NCBI GenBank assembly: GCA_019188255.1
Contig: JAETXT010000008.1
Coordinates: 620,001-684,000, forward strand
DNA length: 64,000 nucleotides
Origin: Verticillium longisporum
Taxonomy: Eukaryota > Ascomycota > Sordariomycetes > Glomerellales > Plectosphaerellaceae
Direction: 5' to 3'
Part shown: positions 34,205 through 47,611 of the stretch, in pieces
How the letters are laid out: each line of letters starts with the position of its first letter
Position numbering within the stretch: position 1 is the stretch's first letter
Notes under the pieces: model-generated
What the model was told of the DNA's origin: nothing
Seen by the model: only the letters and a program-made list of their open reading frames with translations
Databases searched by the model: none
Translations under genes and position numbers: made by a program

Positions 34205-37200
34205 ATGGAGGTCTTCTTGGCAAACATGCCCGTGGATCTCAGCGACCGTAGCTTGCACACGCAGCTTACGCCATACATGAACGCCCTGGGCATCCTCGAT
34301 TGGCAGTGCACCAAGAACCGCGCCCAGAAAACCGGCTTCATTGCTTTCCTCGACAAGTCTGATGGCCACAAGTTTCTCCAGCACCATGGCAAAGTCGCCG
34401 GCGCCGGCCCGTCTGTAAACCCCTTGTTCGCTCGCAGAGGTGCCGGGCGACGGGATATGGCGCGGCTCACCCTCATGCGTTGCCATGTCTTTGCATCTCT
34501 TCGAAACGAAGCCCCGGATCCTTTCTTGATCAAGAGCCTTCAAATGCGCCAGAGTGTACGCCTACGCAACGGCAAAGCCCCCGAGGATGACACTCACCAA
34601 GACATGGTCTTCGAGGCGTCAGGGTTGGCATGCGGCCACCTCTCGCTCGTGAACCCGACCAAGAGTCTGACCTTCGTGGAGCAATGTTGGTTCGATGCTC
34701 CTGGTCACGTTCGCTTTGCCAACAAGACGCTACTCGCTCGCTTCCCCGACAGCTCCATCATCCTCCACTTTGCCTACGACACAATCACTCATCTGATCCA
34801 CGATTCAAAGGCCGCAACTCTAACGGCAGTCCTTCGCGAAGCCCCCCGCATTTTCCTCAGCGACAGCCTCGATGACAACATGGCCGCACTTGATGTCAGA
34901 GGTGGCAGCAGATTCCGGTACCGCGTTCTAGACCGCTACACGCATATCCCCGCCATGCGTCATCACCAAAAGTACGTTGCGAGCTGCTTGGTGTACCAGT
35001 TTGCCTGCGAAACCAAAAACTTCATTCGTCTCGTGAGCCGATTGAGACATCGGCAGCTCTTCCCCATGGTGCATGAGGATCTGCCCCTGACACGAGAGCC
35101 CACCCAGTACCTCGAAGACTTTGAGACCGCAAACCTGAGGTTCCAGGCCAATCTGTCCGAGTGCGAAAGGAAGCGAATTGTGCCTTTTCGCCTGTTATTC
35201 CTAACACAAGCACTGGCGTCGAATAACTACCTGCACCCGCACGTTGCAGACTCGCTCCTCTTCTGCATTCGCCAGGCATTCAGCACAGCCAGGAAAGCCC
35301 AACAGCCGCACGACCCTGTTTCTGCCGAGGCAATGAAAAGTCTATACCAGGACATTCCATATCCATACCCAGGCATGGAGCCCAGTGACCTGGATCCTGT
35401 GGCTTTGATGGCCCATCTCCTCAAGAAGGAGGCTCGCACCCGAAAAGAAGCAGCCATGACTGCCTTCAAGCACACATCGAATGAAAACCACGCCTGGGTC
35501 TTCAAAGCCAACGTCACGCCCACTAGAATTGCCCTTCACGGCCCCGAGTATGAGCCGATGAATCGAATTCTGCGCAAGTTCCCCGATCACGCTGAATATT
35601 TCATGCGAGTCCAATTTTGTGACGAAAATGGCGACGACGTTTTCTTCTCTGCCAAAGTCTCCAACGACCATATCTACAACCGATTCCGCAAAGTGTTACA
35701 GAGCGGCATTCAAATTGCTGGTCGCGTGTACTCTTTTCTCGGATTCTCTCACTCTTCACTGCGCTCTCACTCAGCCTGGTTTTCTGCACCCTTTGTTGAT
35801 AAGACGGGTCAGCTTCAGTCCTACGTCAACATCATCAAGTCTCTTGGCGACTTTGAGCATATCAGGATTCCGGCCAAGTGCGCCGCAAGGATCGGACAAG
35901 CATTCTCAGAAACAACCTCATCAGTGTCTCTCGTCGACCACGGCATTGTTTGCCAGTTTATACCCGACGTCAAATACGGCGACCGTGTCTTCAGTGACGG
36001 TGTCGGAACAATCTCGAGGGACGCGTTGGAGACCATCTGGCCTCACTTGCCCCGTATGGAATCTCTGCCAACTTGTCTGCAGATCCGTTGGGGAGGCGTT
36101 AAGGGGATGCTCTCGTTGGACTCGAGACTCCCTGGCCGCGTGATGAACATTCGCCAGGAATCCATGCTCAAGTTCCCAAGTACCGACTTGGACAATCTGG
36201 GCATCTGCGGCGCTGCTTCTCGCCCACTCAGGATGGTGCTCAACCGGCAAATGATCAAAATCCTTGAAGACATGGGCGTCCGAGACGAGTGGTTCTTCAG
36301 CCTGCAAAAGCGAGAGCTAGAACGACTCCGCGCCGTCACGGCTGATGCGTGGAACACCGGCGCGTTTCTGCAGCTCCAAGGCATCGGCTCAGCATTCTAC
36401 CTATCGACATTCATCAAGACGCTCGACAAGTATGGTATCAACTACAGGCGCGATGACTTCCTGCGGTGTACTGTGGAGGCCGTGGTGCTTAGAGAGCTCC
36501 GCCTGCTGAAACACAAGGCGAGGATCCCCGTGCCTCAAGGCGTGACTTTGTTCGGAATCATGGATGAGACTGGGTTCCTTTCCAAAGGCGAGGTTTACGT
36601 ATGCTACGACTCGCGCTACAACGGCTCTCTGCCAATTGACAGTACTCTTAACGATGGAAACATTCTTGTAACCCGGTCCCCTGCTCTCCACCCAGGCGAC
36701 ATTCAATGGGTGAGGATGCGGACGCCGCCAGTGGGACATCCATTGCGAGCCTTGTGGAACTGCATCGCCTTCAGGCAAAAGGGCGAGCGAGACCTGCCGT
36801 GCCAGTTTAGCGGTGGCGACCTCGACGGCGATCTGTACAACATCATCTGGGATCGACAGGCACGCCCGAAGCGCTTTTTCGCCCCCGCCGACTACCCTCG
36901 TATCACACCAACGGAGCTGGCCCGCCAGGTCACGCGGGACGACATGGCTGGTTTCTTCGTCGACTTTATGAAGTCCGACGTGCTCGGCATGATTGCCACG
37001 AAACACCTCATCTTAGCAGACCAAAAAGAGGAGGGCACTTTGGATGCAGACTGTATCATTTTTGCCGAAATGCACTCCACTGCGGTTGATTTCTCCAAGA
37101 CGGGCATTCCTGTGGACATGCAGGCCATGCCAAAAACCAACAGAATCCGCCCAGACTTGTAGGTGTCCCCGTTTCGCTTCTTGATTCCCTTCTTGTCTCT

Positions 37201-38242
37201 TTTCCCGGTTAGGTACAGTGAGCTAACGGCCCGTAGCTTTGCCCCGGCTCCTCCTACCCAGTACGTCGACCGGCAGCAGGTTGACTTCGTCGAAAAGCCG
37301 TCGACCTCTTTTGACGGCGAGGACGAGGAAGAGGATGCTTTCCGGCCGACGCATAAGTTTTATCGGTCGGACAAGATCCTTGGCCGCCTTTACCGCAATA
37401 TTGACGAAAAGCGCATGTGGGATCAAGACGTCCGACGCCCTGTCACAACGGAAGGTCCAACTGTTTGGGAACAATTTATCGGTATGATGGAGAAGAAATT
37501 GTTGGAGCATGCTCCCGGGGTCGGCAAGATTTCCTGGGAACACTGGAAAGCTGAAGCCTGGGCGCTTCGAAACATGTAAGTCAAGCCTCATCAAGCCTTC
37601 TCACGTACTGCATGATTCGCTGACAGACTAAGGTATGAGGATGCTGTACACAATGCCATGTACGAATATTCGGACAGCCACCTGAAGATGTTGACAGAGG
37701 TCGAGGTCTTTTGTGGCTTCATTTTCAGCAAGACAGGGTCGCAGACGCGACGGCAGGCCGACAACTCGAAGAAGCTCAAAGAGACGTTTGAGCGCGTGTC
37801 CGAGACTCTTGTCGCCAATATACGACAGCGTACCCGGGAGACCGAGGAGGATGCGCAGCCCATGCCTCCTGGAGCGGCTCCGACGTCAAGCGTGGATGAT
37901 CCCCTCGAGCGGGCACTGGCACCAAACCTGCGTGCGTTGGAGTTCTCATGGGCATGCTTGCAGGTTGGCCTCCAGGATGACGAGTACGACAACCGCGCTA
38001 CCATGCAAAGCTTCAAGATTATCGCAGCGAGTTGCTTCCTCAAGGAGGTGACTGAATTTATCAATCGTCTTATGAATGGTAAGGTTGCATCGACGGCCAC
38101 CGCGAGCGGCACCGGTGGGGGATTTGTGGGTGTCAATGGAGGGTCGCATGATCCTGTGACATCGTTCCCGCAGTACGGAGCGAACCCATACAGTTTTGAC
38201 GCAGGACATCTCACGAACTATGGATTTACGCAGTATCTTTGA
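34205..38242 (+). CDS. RNA-dependent RNA polymerase (RNA silencing type)
   Basis: A cellular RdRP makes double-stranded RNA that feeds Dicer in RNA interference or meiotic silencing. Exons are 34205-37158, 37237-37575 and 37633-38242, with introns of 78 and 57 bp, giving 1300 residues. The N-terminus (MEVFLANMPVDLSDRSLHTQL to about residue 70) resembles an RRM-like region. The core starts near 420 (ARTRKEAAMTAF, RIALHGPEYEPMNRILRKFP). It includes the conserved DGVGTISRDALETIW and QIRWGGVKGMLSLD blocks and the catalytic loop FSGGDLDGDLYNIIWD near 870, with all three aspartates of DxDGD intact. The C-terminus has a helical region and a Gly/Asn/Tyr-rich tail. The paralogue class (QDE-1, SAD-1 or RRP-3 type) cannot be fixed by eye. 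No frame break is seen. Confidence 0.92.
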
Positions 38243-41200
38243 GGACTTATCGGGAAGACGGCTGAATGAACCATGGAATGATAACAATTATGGGATGAAG
38301 GCAACAAAAACTGTCGAGGTGGAGGTCAAGATTTACGACGTTGACGAGAATCATGCCAAACGTAACAAATATGGGTTTTTACTTCTAGTGACACAACACA
38401 CCTACGTTTACTCACGTTCATGATAAAAACCTCAGCCAAAGTACTGTTGCGACCTGGGTAGGTCGCTAAAGCATGTCAAGCGATCTGTCCGAAACGCAGA
38501 CCTTTGTCAATGCAGTTCCGTCATCATCGTCCTGCCAAGTTTCATCTCCTACAACTCGATTACTCATCGTCCAGAAGCCAAAATCCGCCCCAAAGGTAGT
38601 ATGAGCAGTGTTGCAATCTGCACTCCCGCTTTGTCGGTCATTGCTGCGAGCCAGGTAAGACTACGTGGGCCCCGCCTTCCTGAAGCCTAAGCCTCATATC
38701 AAGGAACTTCCTTCCACACGAATACTCCCAGGTGAGCGTAGCTGAGATCACCGCTCAATGCAACAGAGCATCACGTTCAATGCTAGCCGGACGGCCGAAA
38801 ATTACATCTAGAACAAGCGGCAAGTGGGGGAATAAGGAATATACAAACCGCCCTCCCCCTCTTTGTCTGACTTCGTGGCAGGTCTGCCGCCCCTTTTGTG
38901 CCGCCGATCAGGCCCACTCCCCGCCCAGACATCGGATGCGTCTGAGATGCTCTCGATGTCCACGATCGCCGGCTTTGCTCCTGCATCTCGCGCACAGTAT
39001 CAACATGCACGTATGGACCGAGACGATGTCCATGTCTGACCACCAGCCGGGCGCGACCCCGAACGAGAGCACGTTGGTCGAGGCATGTGTTGCTTGTTCG
39101 CCGGGGACTTCAAGAAGGTGTACTGCGCCCTGCTGCAACGTTTGGGCAGCAATATGCCTCGTACAAACGCGGGCCAGAAAGGAGGACTTGGTGTGTCGTC
39201 CTCGATTGTCACCATGACGCATGAGATCGACATGACTGAGGAGCGATCGTTCGCCTTGGCCATCATGTTATTCCGGGGCCCCGGCCTGGATTGTGGCCTC
39301 GTCCGGCAAAGGTACACCCGCGAGGCGAACAACGCGTTTCCCTGACCTCCTGCTCTCTAACGAGCGGTTCAGGAGTGGCCGAGCTGCATCGTAAAAGACC
39401 AAAACACAGAATCTGCCGACTACCTTGCCAATGACGAATCTCCTTGAGGAAAATGCTACATTCAAACTCGACCGTGCATGGCAACAAGCACGCTGTGTAC
39501 TTAAGACCAAGCAACGGGTGGGTAGCCATCTGTCGGTTGCAAAACCTGACAAATGTGATGCATGTTCCTGGCGGAGGCGTGGATGTAGTTCTGGCTTTCT
39601 CGAGGTAGGCGTCTTGCGTGCGTCGATGCCCATCGGCGGCATGTTCCCAAAACATGTGAACGAACACGATACACTCGAGGATGCCACGACAATGGCTTGT
39701 ATGCCTGGTGTGCGAACTGGCAAGCCCACGTCCGTTGACGTCTTCGCCAGATCCCGAATAGTCAGCCCTCTGACGCCTGACAAGGACATATTATCGATGC
39801 CCAAGCTCCTGGGACCATCCCGTATCAATGTCCCGCGACCCCCACCTTGTCACGTTGCCCCTTGTTTTACCGGTAGACACCGAAGGAAGCAGAATCCAAC
39901 ATTGCTCCTCATCGACCCCTAAGACCGTTGCCGCGACACCGACATCGACAGTCTTATCATATCAACGCCATGGTTACTGCTCGGCTTGCCCTGTGTATAT
40001 TGTATTTTCCAGTACGCTGGCAAAAAGAACAGGATGGATGTTGAAGGACAATGTAACTGGACAACATCAGACGAAGGTCCATGCCAGAAAAAGCGAATCA
40101 AAAGGTGGGAGTCAACAGCTAGAGCATTCATGAGCATTGGGCCAGCGGATATCCTCCCGAAATAGGGGCTTGACACATCAAAAGGAAGGGCGCAGAGTTT
40201 CCTGTCGCCAACGCCGTGTATAGTATGCGTTTGTCACCGGGTCGATTCGCTATTGGAGCCTCAGGGTTGATTAATAAACAGGTCTTTCAAAAGTTGCAAT
40301 CGCCGCGCATATCCATCCGAAACTCTGATTCTCTGTCATGTGGGCTTATCTCAGTAGTCCAGTATTTCAAGCTTACGTAGCGAAAGTAAACTACAGAATC
40401 GTACTTGTGTTTGATCTTCAAGTTGTATGTGGATGGACGTGACATGTGGCCGGAGGATTACGTGTGCAATAGCTCGCGCCAACAGCTTCATTGTCGTCGT
40501 CTTTAAGACTGGCAACATCTAGTGGTGATTATGCAGATCGAGAGCAGGCTTCATGATGAATGGCAAACCAAGGAAAAGGGACTACGGGCCACGACTATTG
40601 GGATGGAACAGAGAGGAAGCTGTGGAGAACCAGGCAAGCCAGGGTAAGCTCTGTGTAAACCAGCGGCAGTGACGGGCTAGTCGAATTGCATCAGCATGCT
40701 GGAACTGTCGGATACTTCGGGTCTCCTTGCCGAATTCTAGCTACGGCAGCAGCCTTCGCATTGCGTGCCGCAGCATTAACCCGAAAGGGCGACACGCTGA
40801 ACAGAGGGTAGCTCTGCCCGTGGGGCTCGTTCTGAGTTCTAACCCATGGAACCGTGGAGTGTCAGAAAGAAAAGGTGGCATCGGCATCGGCGTTTAGCTA
40901 GGAACAAAATTGGCATGGCGAAGTCGATACTTTTCAGTCGTGCGGAGTAAGACGTCTCGATTCAGGAGGCAAGGAGAGCCTGCACTGAAATGCAGCGGGC
41001 CCTTCAGGGTAGGCGGATCATTTCCGGTACTCTGTGCCCCTGCATCGTTGGTACGGGAGATCATGATCGTGTGTGAAGTTGATGAAGAGCTAATGGGCCA
41101 CAGGTCGCAATTTCGATTCACCTGCAGGCCGCCAATAGTGTCGAGTCGCCGGGGACTATTTCGCGTGGCAAGCGGCGGGAGGCCTGAGAACGAAAATGGG

Positions 41201-42364
41201 TCGCGAAAGAATAGGGGTTCAGTTCAGTACGTCAGCAGGGTCGTCTGTTTCGCCACGACCTCCACAATACTTTCGCTACCTAGATTTAAGGATGGTCAGA
41301 CATGAGCGATGGAGCCAGAAGGCGTGAAAGCGGCGACCATAACCGTAGGTCGAAGGGTGTCGGGCCGGCGGGCGGGTGTAGGGCCATAGTCGGGTGAGCC
41401 CGTGTCATATTGAGTTTGGCATGCCGAGCCAGGAAGAAGGTGGTCGCAGATTGTGTGCAACCACAACTTGAACAGCGTCCACCGCGAAAGAGGGCGGCCG
41501 ACCTGAGCCGCATTTTCGCTGCGGCAGCAATTGTCAAGCGCAACAAACTCCGTTTCCAAGGGACCCTTTCGAGATTCTATACAGGCCTTCTTACGTCGAA
41601 GCCCAGCCAGTCCGGCCGGCAGCTGGTCTGGCCCTAGGTCCCAAGCCGTTGGAACGTTCGGATCGCTCAAGGATCTGAGCTGGATAGTGACATCGGCGTT
41701 CGGTGGGCACTGGGCACTCGGTTCGATGGGTCCTTGCCAGAGTGGCTCCAGCTTGCCCTGGATCAGCCAGCCTGCGCTCCGGGCTCTGTGCCTATTCCTA
41801 TTTGCTCGCTAAGTGCTGTGGCGGAGGTTCGCCTGTGCTCATTTGCCCTGAGGATCGGGTGTCAGTTTTGTGTGATGGTCCAGGGGTTCCATCGCATTGG
41901 CGATATCATGTCTAGGCTGGGCAACATCGGTTTGTCTCAGTCTCTCGGCCTGTATCGTATCGTCATGGAGCGTAGATGCCTAGATCTGTTGGCTGTGCAT
42001 GATCGAGGTAATGACTAGAGGTTGCATCACATCATGTGCGCAAAGACCAGGTAAATGCAATGCACAAGAATCGAGTCTAAGGGACACGCTGCTTTGTTGA
42101 GAACAAAAGGCCTCGGAGGCTCAGTTCGCTGAAAAGGGGAACCAAAAGGGGAACCAACCGTCAAGTCTCTCAAGTACCGAAGGCGATTGCGTGGCGACTG
42201 TCGGTAACAGTGCCGAATGGCAGGAGCGAAATCGCCAGCGGATATTCCTGTCAGGTCGATGCGACCAAAGGCGTAATGCACGGTTTGTTATGTGCGTGTG
42301 GTGCGGATGCGTTGCCGGTATGTACGTAGTTCGTTGGTGGTGGATGGAGAGCGAAGCGGGGTCA

Positions 42365-42403
<39 letters not shown>

Positions 42404-43876
42404 ATAGCTGAGACCTCGGTGCCCTTAAGACTCTTCCAGGTGTACCTTATCTCTGGATGGGCAGGCATGGTGAGGCCCTGTCTGAAGCACCTCCTGATGC
42501 AGCTGCAGCATGTGTGCTGTTGTTGATTATGTTGATCTTGATGTTGTACAAACAAATGCATCCAGATCCAATGTCTTTGCAATATCAGATGGCAAGGTTG
42601 CCCCAAGCTCCTGGTGATTGAGTTGGGGCTGTTCTGTTGTTCTAGTGAGGTGTCAGGCAAGTCAGGAGTCAGGAGCCAGTCGATGGTCCCCCTCCTGCCC
42701 GTCAGCAGACCCCACCCGAATCATTGACTGAGGAGGACAGTGTTCGAAACGTAAATGACTGTGTGAATGTGTGGCTCTGGCCGTGGCTTGTGCCGTTCTC
42801 CCTTGCTGCATCCAATCAAACACCTCGTATTCAGCAGCTGACACTGTCTTGCGCACTGCTCCTACCTACCCCCTTTCTCCCCCTCCTCTCCCCCTTCCCC
42901 TTCCCTGAAGGCCCCAGCCCAGCACAGGCACTCCCATCAGAGGCAAGAGGCAAGGGAGAAGGCTGGGATTGGAGAGGCTTTCGAGAGGGACGGGAAGGAG
43001 CGACCAGGCGAAGCCCCATAGTACTTACCACTAGACAGCAAGCTATGGATACCCCATCCCCGTCCCCCGTCCGTCCGTCCCCATCCCAACCACAGTGAGG
43101 CAGGCAAGAAAAAAACCTACCCTTCGAATCCACTTCTCCTCTGCCTTGCCTCTTGTCCCCCCCCAAACACCACCATCACCACCACAACAACCTCCTTCCT
43201 TCTCACCCAAGACTGTTGGGCAACCTCACGAACCCCTCGACATTTGGCCCCCCCTTCTTCCTCCTCCCTGCGCCTGCAACGTAAACTCATGCCTGCAGCG
43301 CATACCTGTCCCGACGCGGACTTGCTCTAAACCACACTTCAGCAACGAGCCAACCCTGCGTCACCCTTTTGACTCTGGCATTCCTCGCCTGCTGCGCGTT
43401 CTGGTTTCCTCTCACCGTCACCCACACGACACCTCACGAACCCACCCCGAGGCGGCTTGCACTGCGTTTGCATCCGCTCCCGCACTCTGATCCAAATTGT
43501 TCCTGCTTCGAAATAGGCAGACGACGAATTTGCATCCCGGTAGCTCACTGTGGAGTCCCGAAGAGGAGCCACCCACTGAATACAGCTCCCGCGCGACCAG
43601 AGACACTTGCAGCGACTTGCCACATCGTGCGACCCCTCGGCTGCCCGCATGCTCTTCGCATCCCGTCTCTGAGAAACCTGCACGACTTGACGACAAGCCG
43701 ACGAGACAAGGAACGATACGTTCGACCTCGCCGACACGAGACGCAAGTTTATTGTTAATGCTGCGACCTTTCCACGCTTGCATCATTCGCGCACTCTCTC
43801 TCACCGCCCGGGCTTCCTGCATCTGTCTGCCGACTCTTGCCAGCACATAGCCACTACAACCACAGCGCTCTTCATA
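38243..43876. other. 5.6-kb gene-poor region upstream of the RRM/R3H gene
   Basis: No convincing gene was found. Frames near 39268-39922 and 42121-42660 are open on both strands at once and lack motifs. A (TG)18 microsatellite lies at 42367-42402. From about 42840 to 43300 the plus strand is strongly pyrimidine-rich (long C and CT runs), as expected for a fungal promoter and a long leader of the downstream RNA-binding protein gene. A long non-coding RNA cannot be excluded without transcript data. Confidence 0.45.
42367..42402. repeat. (TG)18 microsatellite
   Basis: Eighteen uninterrupted TG units in non-coding DNA about 1.5 kb upstream of the RRM/R3H gene. Such alternating purine-pyrimidine tracts are often length-variable between isolates. 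Confidence 0.95.
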
Positions 43877-45858
43877 ATGAGCCAGCAACAACACGATATG
43901 TATCTCGACTACGCACCGCCTTCGAATCGGTCTCCCAATTCCTCGCGTCCTTATCCCGGTGCCAGCGGCTTCCAACCCGGCATGTCTCTGCCTCGCCAGA
44001 CCCAGAGGCCTTTCGATCCGCCTCTGGGCTCGTCTGCCCTCTACTCGACCGACCGCCTGACTGGGGGCTACAACCCGCGAGGCATGGATCAAATGGGCCA
44101 TCAAGGAGGGATGCAGGGCGGCTATATGCCTGACAACAACCAGGCATGGTCTTACAACCCTGCAGCTGTTGCCACGGTCAATGGCGCCATGAACGGCACA
44201 AGCCGGCAGAGGAGCGTCAACCGACGCAACCCCATTCCTACGGTTAGTAGCATGCATGATGGCGTATGCGTTGAGAGTATGGTGCTGACGGGCGTCGACA
44301 GAACTGGACCGATCAGGGCGGCATGGGCATGCCTTACGGCTCGGTTAGCCTCAACGGTACCCCTTTGTCAAGCGGTATGAGATACGACCAGGGACAGCAT
44401 GACATGCGTGGCGGCCCTGGCGAAGAGCAGCTGATCCCTACGGCCATTGTCATCAAAAACATTCCCTTTGCGGTCCGCAGAGAGACTCTAGCGGGCCTCA
44501 TGCTCGAGATGCATCTGCCGCAGCCCTACGCGTTCAACTACCACTTTGACAACGGCGTCTTCCGTGGTCTTGCCTTTGCCAACTTCTCCTCGCCTGATGA
44601 CACCAAGATCGTGATCGAGGCTATGAACGGTATGGACGTCCACGGTCGCAAACTTCGCGTCGAGTACAAGAAGATGCTGCCAGAAGGCGAGCGTGAGCGC
44701 ATTGAGAGAGAGAAACGCGAGCGTCGTGGACAACTGGAGGAGCAACACCGTGCACCTATGCTCCACCAGCAGCCTTCTGTTTCTACGCTGAACAGCATGA
44801 ATAACGGCCAGTCTCGTGGTGGAGCCAGCACCGCCCTCGGTATGTATCTGTTGTGCTCTGCAATCGCCCCCAAACCCGCTAACCCTAAAGCTTCAGGCGA
44901 TGTGAACCTCAATGACCCAGAGACACTCGAGTTTTACACGGAGCTCACCCTGTTCAAGCAGGACAATAACCGCGAGATCCTCATCTTCCCATCGACTGTG
45001 GCACCTGAGCAGCGCCGCCAGATTCACATCTTGGCTCACCATATGGGTCTGGAGCACCGTTCCGTTGGCGATGCCGACTCGAGACAGATCCATGTGCAGA
45101 AGCGCCATCTCCCCTCGCCCACTTGACAGATGCCCACGGCGCCCGCCGTCGGTCTGGATTACCACAAGAAGGGGCTCAGCAGGGCCGCTACCTTCGACTT
45201 TGCCGCAGACAGGGAGCGAGAGACCAGGGCCGTTACCGGCAACTACTCGCACATGCTGGGCCGCCAAGGACCCACCCTCGAGCTTCCTGGCAGCCCTGAT
45301 GGCACGGGTCTTGCCAATCTTCGAGCTGCCAAGAGCTTTGCCGATCTCCGATCGTTCAGCCCCAGCCCCTCGGCCTCATCGTCAAGCTACTTGACGGCCG
45401 TCAACAATGGCATGATGCCTCCTGCCAGGTTCACTGAATATGCCAGCGGCATGAACCAGGGCAACTCACTCGCGACCCCCAACCTGACCCCGACTACACC
45501 GGGTACGTCGAGCACCCCCGGTAACGACAGCCTGCTGAACTCTCTGGGTGCGCTTAACCTGGGAGCTTTCGAGGCCGCGACTCATGCGCAGCCGCGTAAC
45601 ACCCCCGGCGCGATCGGTAGTCAGCGTCCTGGCGCTGTGAACAGCCGCAACGGAGCCCCCGAGAGGCAGCCACGAGGCCCGGAATGGGAGGCGTCGGCTG
45701 GCTTTGGAGGCCGCACCCGCACTAACGGCCATATGCAGCGAGGAAGCGGTACGTGACACCCAGATCAGTCGACTGTGAGGCGTGCTGGGCTAACCCAAAC
45801 TTTGATAGAAGACTCGTCTGACAACGGCGCGCGTTCCACCGCGTCCCGCTACCACTGA
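43877..45858 (+). CDS. RRM + R3H RNA-binding protein (Cip1/Pin4-like) with an in-frame TGA
   Basis: An RNA-binding protein resembling the S. pombe Cip1/Cip2 and yeast Pin4 group, which act on mRNA in stress or cell-cycle control. Exons are 43877-44242, 44302-44839, 44897-45748 and 45809-45858, with introns of 59, 57 and 60 bp; together 602 codons. The N-terminus is Gln/Asn/Met/Pro-rich. The RRM spans about residues 160-240 (AIVIKNIPFAV as RNP2, RGLAFANF as RNP1), followed by a charged helix (EGERERIEREKRERR). The R3H region is near 305-375 (DPETLEFYTELTLFK, HILAHHMGLEHRSVG). An in-frame TGA at 45124-45126 follows PSPT; the same frame then runs another 243 codons with QMPTAPAVGLDY and a Ser/Thr-rich tail. 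Either the stop is read through, or it is a mutation or an error; a truncated form would still keep RRM and R3H. Confidence 0.85.
45124..45126 (+). other. In-frame TGA stop inside the RRM/R3H gene
   Basis: The codon sits in exon 3 in the reading frame set by the R3H domain (225 bases after the first full codon of the exon). The next codons are CAG ATG, so the context is TGACAG, not the TGACTA known to favour readthrough in fungi. No intron of usual size can remove it without also cutting the R3H region. Confidence 0.8.
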
Positions 45859-47611
45859 GGGCTGAAAGCCCAACGATGATACGACTCATGAAGACTCGAC
45901 GGATAGAGACAACGAAAAAAAAAGCCGAGATACCAGCGCAAGCAAAACCGCTGTACAGATTATTCTCCTCACCCCAGAAATCTCCACCCGCCTTTATACG
46001 ACTTCGCCTGCTTTTTTCGCCACCTCTACGTTCCCCTCCCCGTACTGTTTATAATGATTGTTGCAAAGCTTTTCTCGACTGTTGCATTTGGTGGATAGAA
46101 GATCACGCGACGCTGGATTGGATAGCTCTGGTCCCGGCATCATGACGACCATTTTTGGACGAACACGGACAGTGATGAGGATTCAAGACGCTCTCACTCT
46201 CATGGGCAACCATATCACGACCCGACACGGCCCCGGCTCCGACAGGCCGCCGCCCTGCCCTTCGTTACTCCACACCATGGTGCTGGACAGCGAAGGATGT
46301 TTGACGACGATTTTATGCTGTTACGACGTGACGTCTAGACGGACAACAGCCCCCTTGACGAAGCCCGTCTTCGGATGGTGCGGGCGTGGCTAGCAACGGA
46401 GACGACTACGACGATATACCCACCTAATCCTACCCGAACCTCGGTCTCTCAGCATCAAGTCCCCATGTTGGCACCCTGGGCTCCCCTTTCGACACGACCT
46501 GGGCGCTTCAGAAAAGTTAGCTCCTTGTCGGCGTTGATTTGCTTTTGCTTTTTGTTTCTGTTGCCCTGGGAAATTTGGCCTCGGGCAAACGGCGTTTGGT
46601 TTTGTATTTGTCGGTGATTCGTTCTCCTTTTTTCGGGCTCTCCATCTTGATGGTGGTGGGCTAGTGTTGCAATTTATCTGATTCGCATATCGCACATACG
46701 ATTTAGTGGGAAAAGTGGCAGTTGTGTTGCGGGTGACTGCTTGGACGGTACCTGATGAAGAGGTGACGGAGTGGAACGAAGTTGATGCGGCAACGAGTAA
46801 TGGGGATCAGCACATTTACCGTGTTAGACTTCCAACAGCCACTGTTGAATATATTGCACCGTTTTGTTTGAGCTTGGAAGCTGTTGATGAATACGATGCC
46901 TCCTAGTGCGTACTTTGCATGCCTTATCTTCACTGGTTGACATTGACAAGACCCGGGTCTTGGTCGCAGCCCTCTACACGATGTTTGCTCGATTGACTCC
47001 AAAATACCGACAGACTGTATCATCAGGCCGAAGTAGACAGGGCATTTACACTAGAAGGATACAACATTGGACAGGCATCGCTATTCAACGACAAGCATAT
47101 CAAGAACGGGCAACTGTCACGTCTTTGTCCGTCGTTCTTTGTCTTGTTGAGGCACGGTCAGCAGTCTGCTTGGCACAGCTTTGTGAGGCGCCGTCGAGCA
47201 GTCTCTGCCCAAACGAGACAAAGCACTCGGGTAACGAGCGCGATGATGGCGATCGATCCTGTTGCTGGGGCTGGCGCGCCTTGGCATGTCGTTTTCTTTG
47301 TTCCGAGCAGCCATCTGAGGAGCGTTGGTTGCTTGAGCTGCATGGTGTCAAGTTGGGTTGGTGGATTCTACAATCCAGGTGGTGAAGTGATGGTGGTGGT
47401 TGGGGCCAGGGGCCAGATTGTGTATGGAAGAGTCGAATATAGAACACGCCGTTTCCACGCAGGAAGAGGAAGATAGGGAAGATGGTTCGTTCGCATCGTC
47501 GTGTCGCTTATCCTGCATCAGCCCGCTTCATCTGGTCCTTTTCCAGGCAAGGCACATATCCCAAGCAAACCGAACTTCTTCCATCAGACGACGACACCAG
47601 CAAACAAAAGA
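45859..47611. other. Intergenic region after the RRM/R3H gene
   Basis: About 1.75 kb with the 3' end of the RNA-binding protein gene and the promoter of the next plus-strand gene. An A-rich run lies at 45914-45924, and T-rich stretches occur near 46540-46630. Frames are short and overlapping. No RNA gene is seen. Confidence 0.4.

Noticed and set aside
39268..39922. Overlapping frames of 130-190 codons on both strands
   Set aside because: Open on several frames at once, no motif, no splice signals and no plausible start.
42121..42660. Frame with a His-Thr repeat on the minus strand
   Set aside because: The repeat is simply the translation of the (TG)18 microsatellite; the rest lacks protein character.
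45080..45130. A short intron that would remove the TGA in the RRM/R3H gene
   Set aside because: The only GT donors near enough give introns under 45 bp or delete part of the R3H region.
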